A stretch of 64,000 nt of DNA, taken from assembly GCF_018388425.1 (NCBI RefSeq), contig NZ_CP074406.1:1178001-1242000 (forward strand). The letters run 5' to 3'. Positions 41,094 through 49,712 of the stretch are shown here, one piece after another (the first letter of the stretch is position 1; each line of letters begins with the position of its first letter). The translations under genes were made by a program, and so were the position numbers. Under the pieces are notes generated by a model that was not told where the DNA came from, made no database searches, and was given only the letters and a program-made list of their open reading frames with translations. Origin of the DNA: Nocardioides faecalis. GTDB lineage: Bacteria; Actinomycetota; Actinomycetes; Propionibacteriales; Nocardioidaceae.

Positions 41094-41123
41094 GTCCCGC
41101 GCCACCGTGCGGTGACGCGGGAC
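41094..41123. terminator. Hairpin between convergent transcripts
   Basis: GTCCCGCG and CGCGGGAC, extended by CACC/GGTG with one opposed mismatch, form a long stem around GTGC. It lies 140 nt after the MmgE/PrpD stop, in a 245-nt spacer that otherwise shows no gene. Confidence 0.55.
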
Positions 41124-41164
41124 ATGGTGCTCGGCCTGCGGTGGGGGAGGTCACAGGCCGCGAT

Positions 41165-41185
41165 GAGCCGTCTGGGGGACGGCTC
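41165..41185 (-). terminator. Hairpin downstream of the ABC operon
   Basis: GAGCCGTC and GACGGCTC flank a 5-nt loop. It is 12 nt beyond the stop of the ATPase gene, in the right place to end the minus-strand importer operon. No T-run follows. Confidence 0.5.
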
Positions 41186-41197
41186 ACCGATCGTGGG

Positions 41198-42040
41198 TCA
41201 CCCAGGCAGGTCGGTGCCTGGACGGGCGCGCGAGATCACCTCGAGGACCTCGGTCCGCAAGGAGGTGAACCGCTGGTCGGCCCTGGTCGTGACCTGGGTG
41301 CGCGGCGACGGCAGGTCGACCTCGATCGTCGTCTGGACGCGGGCTGGCGATCCGCCCAGGACGATGACCCGGTCGGCCAGGTAGACCGCCTCGTCGATGT
41401 CGTGGGTGACGACGACGATCGTCATGTTGTAGTTGTCGCGGATCGACAGGGTCAGGTCCTCGAGGTCGAACCGGGTCTGGGCGTCGACCGACGCGAAGGG
41501 CTCGTCCATGATGAGCACCTCCGGCTGGTAGGCCAGGGCCCGCGCGATCGCGACCCGCTGCTGCATGCCTCCGGAGAGCTGCCAGGGGTACTTCTTGTCG
41601 GCATCGGCCAGGTTGACCGCCTCCAGGGCGGCGCGCCGGCGCTCGACGGTCTCCTTCTTGCCGAGCTTGAGACGGCGCAGCGGCATCTCCACGTTCTTCG
41701 GCACCGTCAGCCATGGCATCAGCGAGCGGCTGTAGTCCTGGAAGACCAGGGCCATCTGGCGGGGCGGACCGCTGATCGGGACGCCGTCGATCTCGATGCG
41801 GCCCGAGGTGACCGGGTGGAGACCGGCGATCGACTTCAGCAGCGTCGTCTTGCCGATGCCCGAAGGGCCGACGATGCAGACGATCTCGCCGGCCTGGACC
41901 TCGAAGGTCAGGTCCTCCAGCACCGGCTTCGAGCCCGGCGCGTAGCGCTTCGTGATCCCGTGGACGCCCAGGACGGCCGGGACGGGCGCGGCGACCTCGT
42001 CGGGACGCACGTCACCGGGCTGCGTGTTGGTCAGGGACAT
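41198..42040 (-). CDS. ABC importer ATP-binding protein (NitT/TauT type)
   Basis: A 280-aa ATPase. Walker A GPSGIGKT, Q-loop VFQDYSRSLMPW, signature LSGGMQQRVAIARAL, Walker B EVLIMDEPFASVD and H-loop VVTHDIDEAVYLAD are all present, with the spacing of the nitrate/sulfonate/taurine importers. It is the last gene of the minus-strand importer operon, 52 nt after a permease gene. It energises uptake of the unknown cluster substrate. Confidence 0.93.
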   Translation of the reverse strand: MSLTNTQPGDVRPDEVAAPVPAVLGVHGITKRYAPGSKPVLEDLTFEVQAGEIVCIVGPSGIGKTTLLKSIAGLHPVTSGRIEIDGVPISGPPRQMALVFQDYSRSLMPWLTVPKNVEMPLRRLKLGKKETVERRRAALEAVNLADADKKYPWQLSGGMQQRVAIARALAYQPEVLIMDEPFASVDAQTRFDLEDLTLSIRDNYNMTIVVVTHDIDEAVYLADRVIVLGGSPARVQTTIEVDLPSPRTQVTTRADQRFTSLRTEVLEVISRARPGTDLPG

Positions 42041-42092
42041 TCGAGTCTCCTTGTCTTGGAGGTTTGGGTCGGCGGTGCGGTGCGGGGGCCGG

Positions 42093-42875
42093 TCATCCGC
42101 GCAGCTCCACGGCGTGCGCTCCGTCGTACCAGCGCAGCACCCGCTTGCGGACCAGCGTCAGCGACAGGTTGGCGAGGTAGCCGACGGCGCCGAGCAGCAG
42201 GATCCCCGCCCACATGTCGACGCTCACGAACGTCTGCTGGGCGAGCAGCGTCATGTAGCCGATGCCGCGCGTGGCGCCGAGCATCTCTGAGGCGATCATC
42301 AGGACGAACGAGTACTGCAGGCAGACCTGCAGACCGCTGAAGATCTGCGCGCCGGCCTGAGGGACGTAGACGCGCATCAGCTGGTCCCACCGGCTCAGCC
42401 TGAAGGTCTGCATCACGTCCTTCAGGACGGGATCGAGGCTGGAGACGCCGTCCATCGTGGCGATCAGCATGGGTGGTGTGGCCGCCACGACGATGATGAG
42501 GAGCCGGACACCGTCGCCGAAGCCCATCGTCGCCACGATCACTGGGATCGCTGCCACCATCGGGACCGCACGCAGGAACGTGAGGAGCGGCTCGAGCAGC
42601 TCGCGCATCGGGCGCACCCGAGCCAGGAGGACGCCCGTGACCACGCCGAGCGTGGCCGAACAGCCGAACCCCACGAGGACGATCGCCAGGCTGGGCAGGA
42701 TGTCGCTGGTCAGGTGGGCGAACAGCCACAGCTCGCGGAAACGGGTGAGGATGTCCGAGAGCGGCGGGAAGAAGGGGTCCTGGGCGTTCTCGCTCCACAC
42801 CCACCACAGGGCCACGATCAGGACGGGGACACCGACCTCGAGGGCGGTGTGCCAGACACGACGACGCGTGCTCAT
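42093..42875 (-). CDS. ABC importer permease (NitT/TauT type), second copy
   Basis: A 260-aa inner-membrane protein with about six helices and the EAA-like coupling loop MQTFRLSRWDQLMRVYVPQA. Its start overlaps the stop of the preceding permease gene (ATGA). The two permeases are only distantly similar, so the transporter is probably a heterodimer in the membrane. Confidence 0.92.
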   Translation of the reverse strand: MSTRRRVWHTALEVGVPVLIVALWWVWSENAQDPFFPPLSDILTRFRELWLFAHLTSDILPSLAIVLVGFGCSATLGVVTGVLLARVRPMRELLEPLLTFLRAVPMVAAIPVIVATMGFGDGVRLLIIVVAATPPMLIATMDGVSSLDPVLKDVMQTFRLSRWDQLMRVYVPQAGAQIFSGLQVCLQYSFVLMIASEMLGATRGIGYMTLLAQQTFVSVDMWAGILLLGAVGYLANLSLTLVRKRVLRWYDGAHAVELRG

Positions 42876-43633
42876 CGCAGCACCTCCCGGTGGGAGGGGT
42901 GCCAGTGCAGGAGGCGTCGCTCGACCTGGGCGCCGACGGCGTTGAACACCAGCCCCAGGAGTCCGAGCACGAACACCAGGGCGAAGACGAGGTCGGTCCG
43001 GGCGCCCTGGGTCGCGAGGTTCACCGCGAGACCCAGGCCGTCCGCCCCGCCGAGCAGGCCGGCGATCACGGAGGCGACCAGGGCGATCGGCAACGTGATC
43101 CGGAACGCCGTCGCCGCGAACGGCAGGGTGCTGGGAAGCACCACGTGGGTGAGCACCTCCCGGCGGCCGAAGCCGTAGGACCGTGCGGTGTCGATGGCGA
43201 CGGGGTCGGTCTCGGCGACCCCGCTGGCGATCTGGGAGACAGACATCAGGAAGCACCCGTAGAAGACGAGGAACACGGCCATCGAGGTGGTCGGTCCCAG
43301 GATCAGGATCGCGACCGGCATGACCACGATCGGTGGGATCGGCTTGAGGAACTCCAGGGGGACGCGGAGAGCGCGCCGCACCGCGGGGAACCAGCCGATC
43401 AGGATGCCGAGGACCAGCGCGGCCGCCATGGCGGCCGCCAGGCCGACCAGGGCGACCGCGATGGTCGCGAGCATCGCGTTCCAGAACTCGGTGTCGCCCA
43501 CGAGGTCCCCGAGCGCCAGCACCGTCTCGCGTGGGGTCGCCACGGACGAGAGTCGGCTGGAGCTCACCGCCCAGGCGACGACGGCTGCCGCTGCCCCGGT
43601 CGCTCCGAGGAGCAGCGGACGGATCTTGGTCAC
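42872..43633 (-). CDS. ABC importer permease (NitT/TauT type), first copy
   Basis: A 253-aa membrane protein with the coupling loop ARSYGFGRREVLTHVVLPST. The GTG start shares bases with the stop of the substrate-binding protein gene (GTGA), so the four importer genes are tightly coupled. A longer in-frame extension upstream lies inside the neighbour gene and was rejected. Confidence 0.92.
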   Translation of the reverse strand: MTKIRPLLLGATGAAAAVVAWAVSSSRLSSVATPRETVLALGDLVGDTEFWNAMLATIAVALVGLAAAMAAALVLGILIGWFPAVRRALRVPLEFLKPIPPIVVMPVAILILGPTTSMAVFLVFYGCFLMSVSQIASGVAETDPVAIDTARSYGFGRREVLTHVVLPSTLPFAATAFRITLPIALVASVIAGLLGGADGLGLAVNLATQGARTDLVFALVFVLGLLGLVFNAVGAQVERRLLHWHPSHREVLR

Positions 43634-44619
43634 TTGGCGTCCGGGAGCGTCGCGAACGAGGCGTCGATGTCGGGCATGTTCTTGAGGAAGCCCATGTCGG
43701 ACATCTTCTGGGCCAGCGCCTCCAGCTCGGCCTTGTCGTAGGAGGTGGGGAAGTAGAACGCCTCGGGGCGTGCCTTCATCGTCTCCACGGAGATGCCGGC
43801 CTCCTTCGCCGCGGCCGCGAGGGTGCCCTCGGGGTCGGCGTTGGCGGTCTCGTTGGTGCTGAGCAGCGCACGCTGGACGGTCTTGAGCCGCTCGGCGTCC
43901 TTGGCCAGGTCGGGGCTGCCGATCCACATCAGGATCGGCGCACCGTCGAGCAGCGGCCAGGTGAGCCGCGTCAGGATCTCGCCGCCTGCGGTCTGGGCGC
44001 CGTCGGCGAAGGGCAGGGCGAAGGCTGCAGCGTCGAGCCGCTTGGCCTTGAACGCCTCGAGGGCGGGCGCTGCGACCAGCTGGATCCAGTCGACCTTCTT
44101 GGGGTCGCCCCCGTCCTCGGTCATGAGGTAGCTGATCGACATCTCCACCAGGTCGCCGCGGGCACCGACGGCGACCGTCTTGCCCTCCAGGTCGCGCGGC
44201 CGCTCGATCTTCGCCTCGGGCTGCACGAAGAAGTCGAAGCCGTCGTACTTCTGCTGGTCCTCACCGTCGGAGGGGAAGCCCGTCAGCGGGGCCACCGCGG
44301 TCAGCTTGATCCCCTTGCTGAGCGCGTCCAGGTACGACGTCGTCGGCAGCACCGCGATGTCGACCTTGTTGCTCTGCAGCGCGGCGATGACCGCCGGTGC
44401 GGCACCCACGGTCTCGAGCTTGATGTCGTCGATGCCCTCGTCGGCGAACCGGTCGTTCTCCGTGCCGAGGTTGATCGCGGCCTTCGCCACCCAGTGGTTC
44501 ACCCCGACCCGGAGCGAGCCATCGCCGCCCGCGGCCTCGGAGCCACCGCACGCCGCGAGGGCCAGCGCGGCGGTTGCGATCATGGCAACTGCTCCGACAC
44601 GACGTCGCTTGTTCTTCAT
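43630..44619 (-). CDS. ABC importer substrate-binding lipoprotein (NitT/TauT type)
   Basis: A 329-aa lipoprotein. The signal peptide MKNKRRRVGAVAMIATAALA ends in the lipobox LAAC (Cys24). The mature part has the SsuA/TauA-like pattern VGVNHWVAKAAINLGTENDRFADEG and IAALQSNKVDIAVLPTTSYL. Relatives bind small organic anions such as sulfonates, aromatic acids or pyrimidine precursors. It is the first gene of the importer operon and lies opposite the dioxygenase gene. Confidence 0.92.
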   Translation of the reverse strand: MKNKRRRVGAVAMIATAALALAACGGSEAAGGDGSLRVGVNHWVAKAAINLGTENDRFADEGIDDIKLETVGAAPAVIAALQSNKVDIAVLPTTSYLDALSKGIKLTAVAPLTGFPSDGEDQQKYDGFDFFVQPEAKIERPRDLEGKTVAVGARGDLVEMSISYLMTEDGGDPKKVDWIQLVAAPALEAFKAKRLDAAAFALPFADGAQTAGGEILTRLTWPLLDGAPILMWIGSPDLAKDAERLKTVQRALLSTNETANADPEGTLAAAAKEAGISVETMKARPEAFYFPTSYDKAELEALAQKMSDMGFLKNMPDIDASFATLPDAK

Positions 44620-44797
44620 CGTTTTCTCGTCCTTCTCCTGAGTGCCGCAGCGCACGACGCGCTGCGCGGGTGGGGCTCGACTGGTCAGCCGCGCGACTCG
44701 CTGCCGTGGAGCACGGCACGGGCGGCGGTCTGTGGCCCCGCAGTCCCTCGAGTCATGCACCACCGTCGCGTCAGGGCCCCGGTGTGACCAGGGTCAT

Positions 44798-44814
44798 GTT
44801 TCGCTCTTCGGAAC
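44798..44814. promoter_or_regulatory. IclR-type operator candidate 2
   Basis: GTTTCGCTCTTCGGAAC, 179 nt upstream of the substrate-binding protein start. It is the weakest of the eight matches. Confidence 0.45.
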
Positions 44815-44884
44815 AGAAAAGGGGCGAGTTGTGGCTCTCGCCACCACCTGCCACCGCCTGCCACCGCCCGGCTGCGACCGTCGC

Positions 44885-44901
44885 GTTCCGGCTAACGGCA
44901 C
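44885..44901. promoter_or_regulatory. IclR-type operator candidate 3
   Basis: GTTCCGGCTAACGGCAC, 97 nt upstream of the extradiol dioxygenase start. Confidence 0.6.
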
Positions 44902-44998
44902 CTGTCGCTGGTTGGGCGCGGGCCGGCGCCACAAGGTGTGGTGGTCCGGCCGCCGTCCTGTGCGCCGGGCGATCCGAGGACCACGAAAGGACCGCAGA

Positions 44999-45898
44999 AT
45001 GCTGCACTCGCTCGCGTACGTTGGGATCTCTTCGCCGGCCGTCGAGGCATGGCCGTCGTTCGCCAGCGAGGTGCTCGGCTGCATGGTCGCCGACCCCGGG
45101 GACGACGGCGCGGTCCGCCTACGCGTCGACGACGCGCTCTGGCGGATCCAGGTCCACCCCGGCGACATCGACGCGGTCGAGTACTTCGGGTGGGCGGTGA
45201 CCGACGAGGCCAGCCTGCAGACGCTGCGCGCTCGGCTCGAGGCCGAGGGCATCGAGGTGCACCAGGGAGACGCCGAGCTCACCGCTGCGCGCGCGGTGCA
45301 CGAGCTGCACTGGTTCGTGGACCCGTGGGGCTACCGGCACGAGCTGATCTGGGGCCAGTACATGCGCCCGCACTCGTTCCGGCCCAGCCGCCCGCTCAGC
45401 GGGTTCGTGACCGGCCAGCAGGGGCTGGGCCACGTCGTGATCGGCATGCCCGACCTGGAGCGCGCCCACGACTTCTTCACCCGCGTCCTGGGGTTCGAGC
45501 TGTCGGACCGCATCATGAGCGAGCGGATGAACGCGAACTTCTACCACGTCAACGGGCGCCACCACACGCTCGCCCTCGGTCGTCTGCCCGACGGCGTCAC
45601 CGGCTTCAACCACCTGATGCTGCAGGTGCGCGACATCGACGACGTCGGTGTCGCCTACGACCACTGCGTCGAGCGCGAGCTGCCGATCGTCAAGAGCCTC
45701 GGCCGGCACACCAACGACCAGATGATCTCCTTCTACCTGACCACTCCGTCCTCGTTCAACATCGAGTACGGGTTCGGTGGCGTGGAGATCGACGACGACT
45801 GGACGCCCAAGACGTTCGACCGCGCCAGCATCTGGGGCCACGTCCTGCCCGCCGGGGTGACCAAGCCGTCGCCGGGCATCGTGCGGCAGCTCGACTGA
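44999..45898 (+). CDS. Type I extradiol ring-cleavage dioxygenase (HsaC/BphC-like)
   Basis: Opens a catechol ring next to the hydroxyls using Fe(II) or Mn(II). The 299-aa protein has two VOC repeats; metal ligands are His145 (GLGHVV), His205 (FNHLMLQV) and Glu256 (FNIEYGFG). The segment GRHTNDQMISFYLTTPS is typical of BphC-type enzymes. The paralog at 54350 has the same residues at the same positions. A hairpin follows the gene, so it may be transcribed alone from its operator-bearing promoter. Confidence 0.93.
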   Translation: MLHSLAYVGISSPAVEAWPSFASEVLGCMVADPGDDGAVRLRVDDALWRIQVHPGDIDAVEYFGWAVTDEASLQTLRARLEAEGIEVHQGDAELTAARAVHELHWFVDPWGYRHELIWGQYMRPHSFRPSRPLSGFVTGQQGLGHVVIGMPDLERAHDFFTRVLGFELSDRIMSERMNANFYHVNGRHHTLALGRLPDGVTGFNHLMLQVRDIDDVGVAYDHCVERELPIVKSLGRHTNDQMISFYLTTPSSFNIEYGFGGVEIDDDWTPKTFDRASIWGHVLPAGVTKPSPGIVRQLD

Positions 45899-45948
45899 GC
45901 CGACGGCGTCCCTGCGCACCCGGCGGCGCGGCCCCACGGGCCCTGCCA

Positions 45949-45980
45949 GACCGGGCGTGAGGCCATGCCCTCGCCCGGTC
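45949..45980 (+). terminator. Hairpin after the dioxygenase gene
   Basis: GACCGGGCG (45949-45957) pairs with CGCCCGGTC (45972-45980), with an inner GAGG/CCTC. No T-run follows, so termination strength is uncertain. Confidence 0.5.
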
Positions 45981-46020
45981 CGGCGCCCCGTTCGCGGCCC
46001 CTTCGCGGCTGTCCGTCGCT

Positions 46021-46037
46021 GTGCCGGTGAGCGGGAC
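46021..46037. promoter_or_regulatory. IclR-type operator candidate 4
   Basis: GTGCCGGTGAGCGGGAC, 109 nt upstream of the alpha/beta hydrolase start. The last half-site has one mismatch. Confidence 0.55.
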
Positions 46038-46146
46038 CGTGCCGTTGTCGTCGATGCCGCCGGTGACCGAAGTTGGGGGCGGCCGAGAACCAGTCATCCG
46101 AGGCGCCGGACACCACGTCCGCGTCACGACGAGAAGGAACCTGCAG

Positions 46147-47136
46147 ATGGCACTGACCGAAGAGGGAATCGTCCACGTACCCGGCATGCTGAGCCGCTAC
46201 GTCCGGCTGTCGACCGGGGTCAAGGTGCACTACATGACCTCCGGCGAGACGGGCCCCGCGGTGGTCCTGCTGCACGGCGGCATCAACGGCTCGTCGGGGA
46301 CGGCCGGATGGCGCTTCATGGCGCCCTTCCTCGGCGCGCACGGGTTCCGGGTCTACGCCCCGGACATGCCCTCCTACGGTCTGACCGACGACCCGCACAA
46401 CTACTACGGCTACGGCCGCGGCGGCCACGTCGACTTCATCCACGACTTCGTGCGCCAGATCGGCGTGGACGAGTTCCACCTCGCTGGCAACTCGATGGGT
46501 TGTGCCAACACCGTCCAGTACGCGATGGCGCACCCGGAGCAGGTCAAGAGCATGGCGCTGATCGCCGGCACGATCGGCGACATCGTCCCGCTGGACGAGG
46601 TCCGCAAGGCTGACGGTCGCCGCCCGGAGGAGTATCCCAAGATCGTCTTCGACGGCACCGAGGCCAGCATGCGGCACATGCTGGAGCAGATCATCCTCGA
46701 CCCCTCGCTCATCAGCGAGGAGCTCGTCACCATGCGCACGGAGGCGGCGAACCGCCACGCCGACACCTACGACGGCAACCTGCGCCGCATGATCAACCCC
46801 GTCGACGTGAACGAGAAGGTGCGGTTGCGCACCCGGGACCGGCTCAACGAGCTCGACATCCCGGCGATCTACCTCTACGGACGCCAGGACGTGGTCTTCC
46901 GCGTCGAGGCCGGGCACCTCATGGAGGACCGGCTGCCCAACATCCAGTTCTTCTACCCCGACGACACGGGTCACCAGGGACAGACCGACCAGCCCGAGCT
47001 GTTCAACGACGTCTTCCTGGAGTTCTTCCGGGACGGTCGCGTGTCGTGGGAGACCAGCCAGCGCGCCGGGATCTCGGACCGGCGTCCGCCCCTGCCCTCG
47101 CTGGTGGAGGTGCCCGACCCGGTGCCGACCAGCTAG
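46147..47136 (+). CDS. Alpha/beta hydrolase, likely meta-cleavage product hydrolase
   Basis: A 329-aa hydrolase with an intact triad: Ser116 in AGNSMGCA, Asp248 in YGRQDVVF, His276 in DTGHQGQ. HGGINGSSG forms the oxyanion region. In HsaD/BphD-like pathways this enzyme cleaves the C-C bond of the ring-opened product. A C-terminal extension of about 40 residues rich in Pro follows the fold. It is 44 nt before the monooxygenase gene, so one transcript probably carries hydrolase, monooxygenase and reductase. Confidence 0.88.
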   Translation: MALTEEGIVHVPGMLSRYVRLSTGVKVHYMTSGETGPAVVLLHGGINGSSGTAGWRFMAPFLGAHGFRVYAPDMPSYGLTDDPHNYYGYGRGGHVDFIHDFVRQIGVDEFHLAGNSMGCANTVQYAMAHPEQVKSMALIAGTIGDIVPLDEVRKADGRRPEEYPKIVFDGTEASMRHMLEQIILDPSLISEELVTMRTEAANRHADTYDGNLRRMINPVDVNEKVRLRTRDRLNELDIPAIYLYGRQDVVFRVEAGHLMEDRLPNIQFFYPDDTGHQGQTDQPELFNDVFLEFFRDGRVSWETSQRAGISDRRPPLPSLVEVPDPVPTS

Positions 47137-47180
47137 CGACCAGCCACCCCTCACTCCTCAAACCCACCCCGGGAGGAATC

Positions 47181-48407
47181 ATGACCAGCGCGAACCCTGC
47201 ATCTCGACCGTCCCTCGTCGAGCGCGCCCAAAAGCTGTACCCGGCCATCGCCGAGCGTGTCCCACAGGTCGAGGCGCAGCGGCACGTCCACGACGACAGC
47301 ATCGCCGAGCTCATCGACGCTGGTCTGACGCGTGCCCTCCAGTCGTCGATCTACGGCGGTGAGGAGGCCAACCCCGCCGAGTTCTACGGCGCCGTGGCCG
47401 AGGTCGCGCGGGCCTGCACCTCCACCGGCTGGATCCTGATGGTCCTGGGTGTGCACACCTGGGAGATGGCCCACATGTCGCGTGAGCTCAACGACGAGAT
47501 CTTCGGCGAGGACCCCACCACGCTGATCTCCTCCTCGTACAACATGCAGGGCAACACCGCGACCCGCGTCCCCGGAGGGTTCCGGCTGTCCGGGTCGTGG
47601 AAGTCCTCCAGCGGCATCCACCACGCCGGCTGGGTGGCACTGGGCGCGAACGTGCCCGGCGAGCCGGCGGCCTTCAACTTCGTCGTGCCGGTCAAGGACG
47701 TGAAGGTCATCGACGACTGGCACGTGCTCGGCCTGGTCGGCACGGGCAGCCGGAGCGTCGTCGTCGACGACCTCTTCGTCCCCGACCACCGCGCCATCGA
47801 CCGCGACGTCCTCCGCTCGGGCTTCGGCCCGGGGCTGAAGGACAACCTCGGGCCGCTCTACCGGGTCCAGCAGGGCCTCATCTACACCTCGGTGTCCTCC
47901 GCACCTGCCCTCGGTGCCGGCTGGCGCTTCTACGAGGAGTTCAAGTCGGCCTTCAGCAAGTCCGCCACGGTCTCGCGCTCCCTGGACGGGGACAGGCTGA
48001 TGCTCGTCCGCCTGGCCGAGGCGAGGGGCAACCTCTCGGTGGCCAGCACCGTGCCCCAGCGCCGGCTCAACGAGGGGTACGACGCCGCGGTGGCCGGGCG
48101 CCAGATGAGCGACCTGGAGACGATCCAGGCGATCTACGACATCTCCCGCAACGGCAAGCTGATGATCGAGAACGCGGCCAACCTCTTCCCGACGCTGCGG
48201 CCGAATGCGGTGTACCAGTCGAGCGTCATGTCCCGGCTCTACCGCGACCTGCTGGTCGCCCGGAACCACGGCACGGCCAACCTGGACGAGCGTGGCGAGG
48301 CGTTGGCGATGACCGACCTCGGCCTGCCCGGCTCGCTGACCCTGTTCCTCCCGCCGGAGCGCCGCGAGTCCGCGCGCCAGCGCGCCGAAGAGCTGGGCTA
48401 CCTGTGA
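47181..48407 (+). CDS. HsaA-like flavin-dependent monooxygenase (group D)
   Basis: A 408-aa protein with the acyl-CoA dehydrogenase fold, related to the oxygenase components HsaA and HPAH C2, which hydroxylate phenolic rings with reduced flavin. Visible are ARACTSTGWILMVLGVH, the flavin-side segment ISSSYNMQGNTATRVPGGFRLSG, and SSGIHHAGW. GGGAGGA precedes the ATG. The next gene, its reductase partner, starts within its stop codon (GTGA). The closest relative in the window is the minus-strand copy at 50748. Confidence 0.92.
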   Translation: MTSANPASRPSLVERAQKLYPAIAERVPQVEAQRHVHDDSIAELIDAGLTRALQSSIYGGEEANPAEFYGAVAEVARACTSTGWILMVLGVHTWEMAHMSRELNDEIFGEDPTTLISSSYNMQGNTATRVPGGFRLSGSWKSSSGIHHAGWVALGANVPGEPAAFNFVVPVKDVKVIDDWHVLGLVGTGSRSVVVDDLFVPDHRAIDRDVLRSGFGPGLKDNLGPLYRVQQGLIYTSVSSAPALGAGWRFYEEFKSAFSKSATVSRSLDGDRLMLVRLAEARGNLSVASTVPQRRLNEGYDAAVAGRQMSDLETIQAIYDISRNGKLMIENAANLFPTLRPNAVYQSSVMSRLYRDLLVARNHGTANLDERGEALAMTDLGLPGSLTLFLPPERRESARQRAEELGYL

Positions 48408-49636
48408 GCGGCGCGACGATGACGTCGGCGCCGGTGCAGGGCGTCGGCGGGGGAGAGGCCCCGGCCCTGGACCCGATGAAGTTCCGCGAGGTGCTCGGGC
48501 ACTACCCGACCGGGGTGGTCGTGGTGACGGGGATCGCCGACGACGGTGCACCGGTGGGCATGGTCATCGGGTCCTTCACCTCGGTGTCCCTCGACCCGCC
48601 GATCGTCGCCTACCTGCCCAGCAAGACCTCGAGGAGCTTCGCCCGGCTGCGGGAGTCCGAGACCTTCTGCGTGAACGTGCTCGGGGCCGACCAGGAGCAC
48701 CTGTGCCGGCTCTTCGCCGGCGGCGGCGGCGACAAGTTCGCCGACCTGGAGTGGACGCCCACGCCCGGTGGCGCGCCCATCCTGCCCGGAGCCGTCGCCT
48801 GGATCGAGTGCACCCTGCGCGAGGTGCTCGACGGGGGAGACCACTACATCGTCCTGGGCGACACCACGGCGCTGGGCGTGCAGAACCCGGCACCGCCGCT
48901 GCTGTTCTTCCAGGGCGGGTACGGCAGGTTCACCCACGGGTCGCTCGCGATGCCCGGCGGGGTGGACTTCATCCGCTCGGTGCAGTCCGCCGAGCTGCTC
49001 CGGGACCGCCTGGAGGAGCTCGCCCGGAAGTTCAGCGCCCAGTGCGACGTGGCGGTGCCCGACGGGCGCGAAGGGGTGCTCGTCTTCAGCGCGAGCAGGG
49101 GCGTCAGCCGCACCGCCGGCACGTTGATCGGTGCGCGGCTCCCCATCGTCGCGCCCATCCAGCCGCTGCTGGTGGACGGCTCGACGGTGAGCGAGGAGGA
49201 GTGGACCGCGACCGGGCTCGACGCCGAGGCCCGCAGCCAGGCCATCGAGCAGCTCGCCCGCGTCCGCGAGCGGGGCTGGTCCCTGGTCCTGCAGGGCGAG
49301 ATGTGCGAGGCCGACCTCGAGGACGCCGTGCGCCGCTACTCCCAGCAGCCACGCACCCCCGCGTCCGACCGCGACTTCATCGGCAAGGTGGCCGCGATGG
49401 CCCCCCAGCGGGAGCCGGAGTCCATCTCGCCCGACGAGGTCTACGACGTCCTCTACATCGCCGTCCCGGTGCAGGACTCCTGTGGCCGCACGGCGCTGAC
49501 GCTCAAGCTGAGCCAGCTGCCCGGCGGGGTCAAGGGCACCGAGGTGCTCGCGTGGATCGAGGAGCTGCAGCGCGCCGCGCAGGAGTGCTCCGAGCAGCTC
49601 ACGGCGTGCGACCGGCACGTGGAGCCCGGCGCCTGA
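48404..49636 (+). CDS. Flavin reductase fused to an IclR-like effector domain
   Basis: Supplies reduced flavin to the monooxygenase. The 410-aa protein has an N-terminal FMN-binding flavin reductase domain (about residues 25-180: HYPTGVVVVTG, MVIGSFTSVSLDPP, FFQGGYGRFT). A C-terminal half (about 195-400) matches the IclR ligand-binding fold: an early helix, VLVFSAS, GARLPIVAPIQPLL, QLARVRERGWSLVL, YIAVPVQDSCGRTALTL. There is no DNA-binding domain. A related layout is known in the HPAH C1 reductase of Acinetobacter baumannii, where the C-terminal domain senses the phenolic substrate. GTG start; ATG at 48419 is an alternative. Confidence 0.85.
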   Translation: MSGATMTSAPVQGVGGGEAPALDPMKFREVLGHYPTGVVVVTGIADDGAPVGMVIGSFTSVSLDPPIVAYLPSKTSRSFARLRESETFCVNVLGADQEHLCRLFAGGGGDKFADLEWTPTPGGAPILPGAVAWIECTLREVLDGGDHYIVLGDTTALGVQNPAPPLLFFQGGYGRFTHGSLAMPGGVDFIRSVQSAELLRDRLEELARKFSAQCDVAVPDGREGVLVFSASRGVSRTAGTLIGARLPIVAPIQPLLVDGSTVSEEEWTATGLDAEARSQAIEQLARVRERGWSLVLQGEMCEADLEDAVRRYSQQPRTPASDRDFIGKVAAMAPQREPESISPDEVYDVLYIAVPVQDSCGRTALTLKLSQLPGGVKGTEVLAWIEELQRAAQECSEQLTACDRHVEPGA

Positions 49637-49653
49637 CGCGAACGGGACGGGCA

Positions 49654-49700
49654 CGACGAAGAGGGCCTCGGCGGATCGTCCGCCGAGGCCCTCTTCGTCG
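49654..49700. terminator. Bidirectional terminator between convergent genes
   Basis: A perfect 22-bp inverted repeat (49654-49675 with 49679-49700, ends CGACGAAGAGG/CCTCTTCGTCG) with a 3-nt loop lies between the reductase and the MBL-fold gene. Confidence 0.85.
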
Positions 49701-49712
49701 TACGACGTCTGC

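Larger units (their letters stand above)
44620..44998. promoter_or_regulatory. Divergent control region, importer operon and extradiol dioxygenase
   Basis: 379 nt with no supported gene. It holds two operator candidates (44798-44814 and 44885-44901). A third inverted repeat, TGCCGTG-GAG-CACGGCA (44702-44718), resembles the operator but has wider spacing. A GAAAGGA ribosome site lies before the dioxygenase start. Confidence 0.6.
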
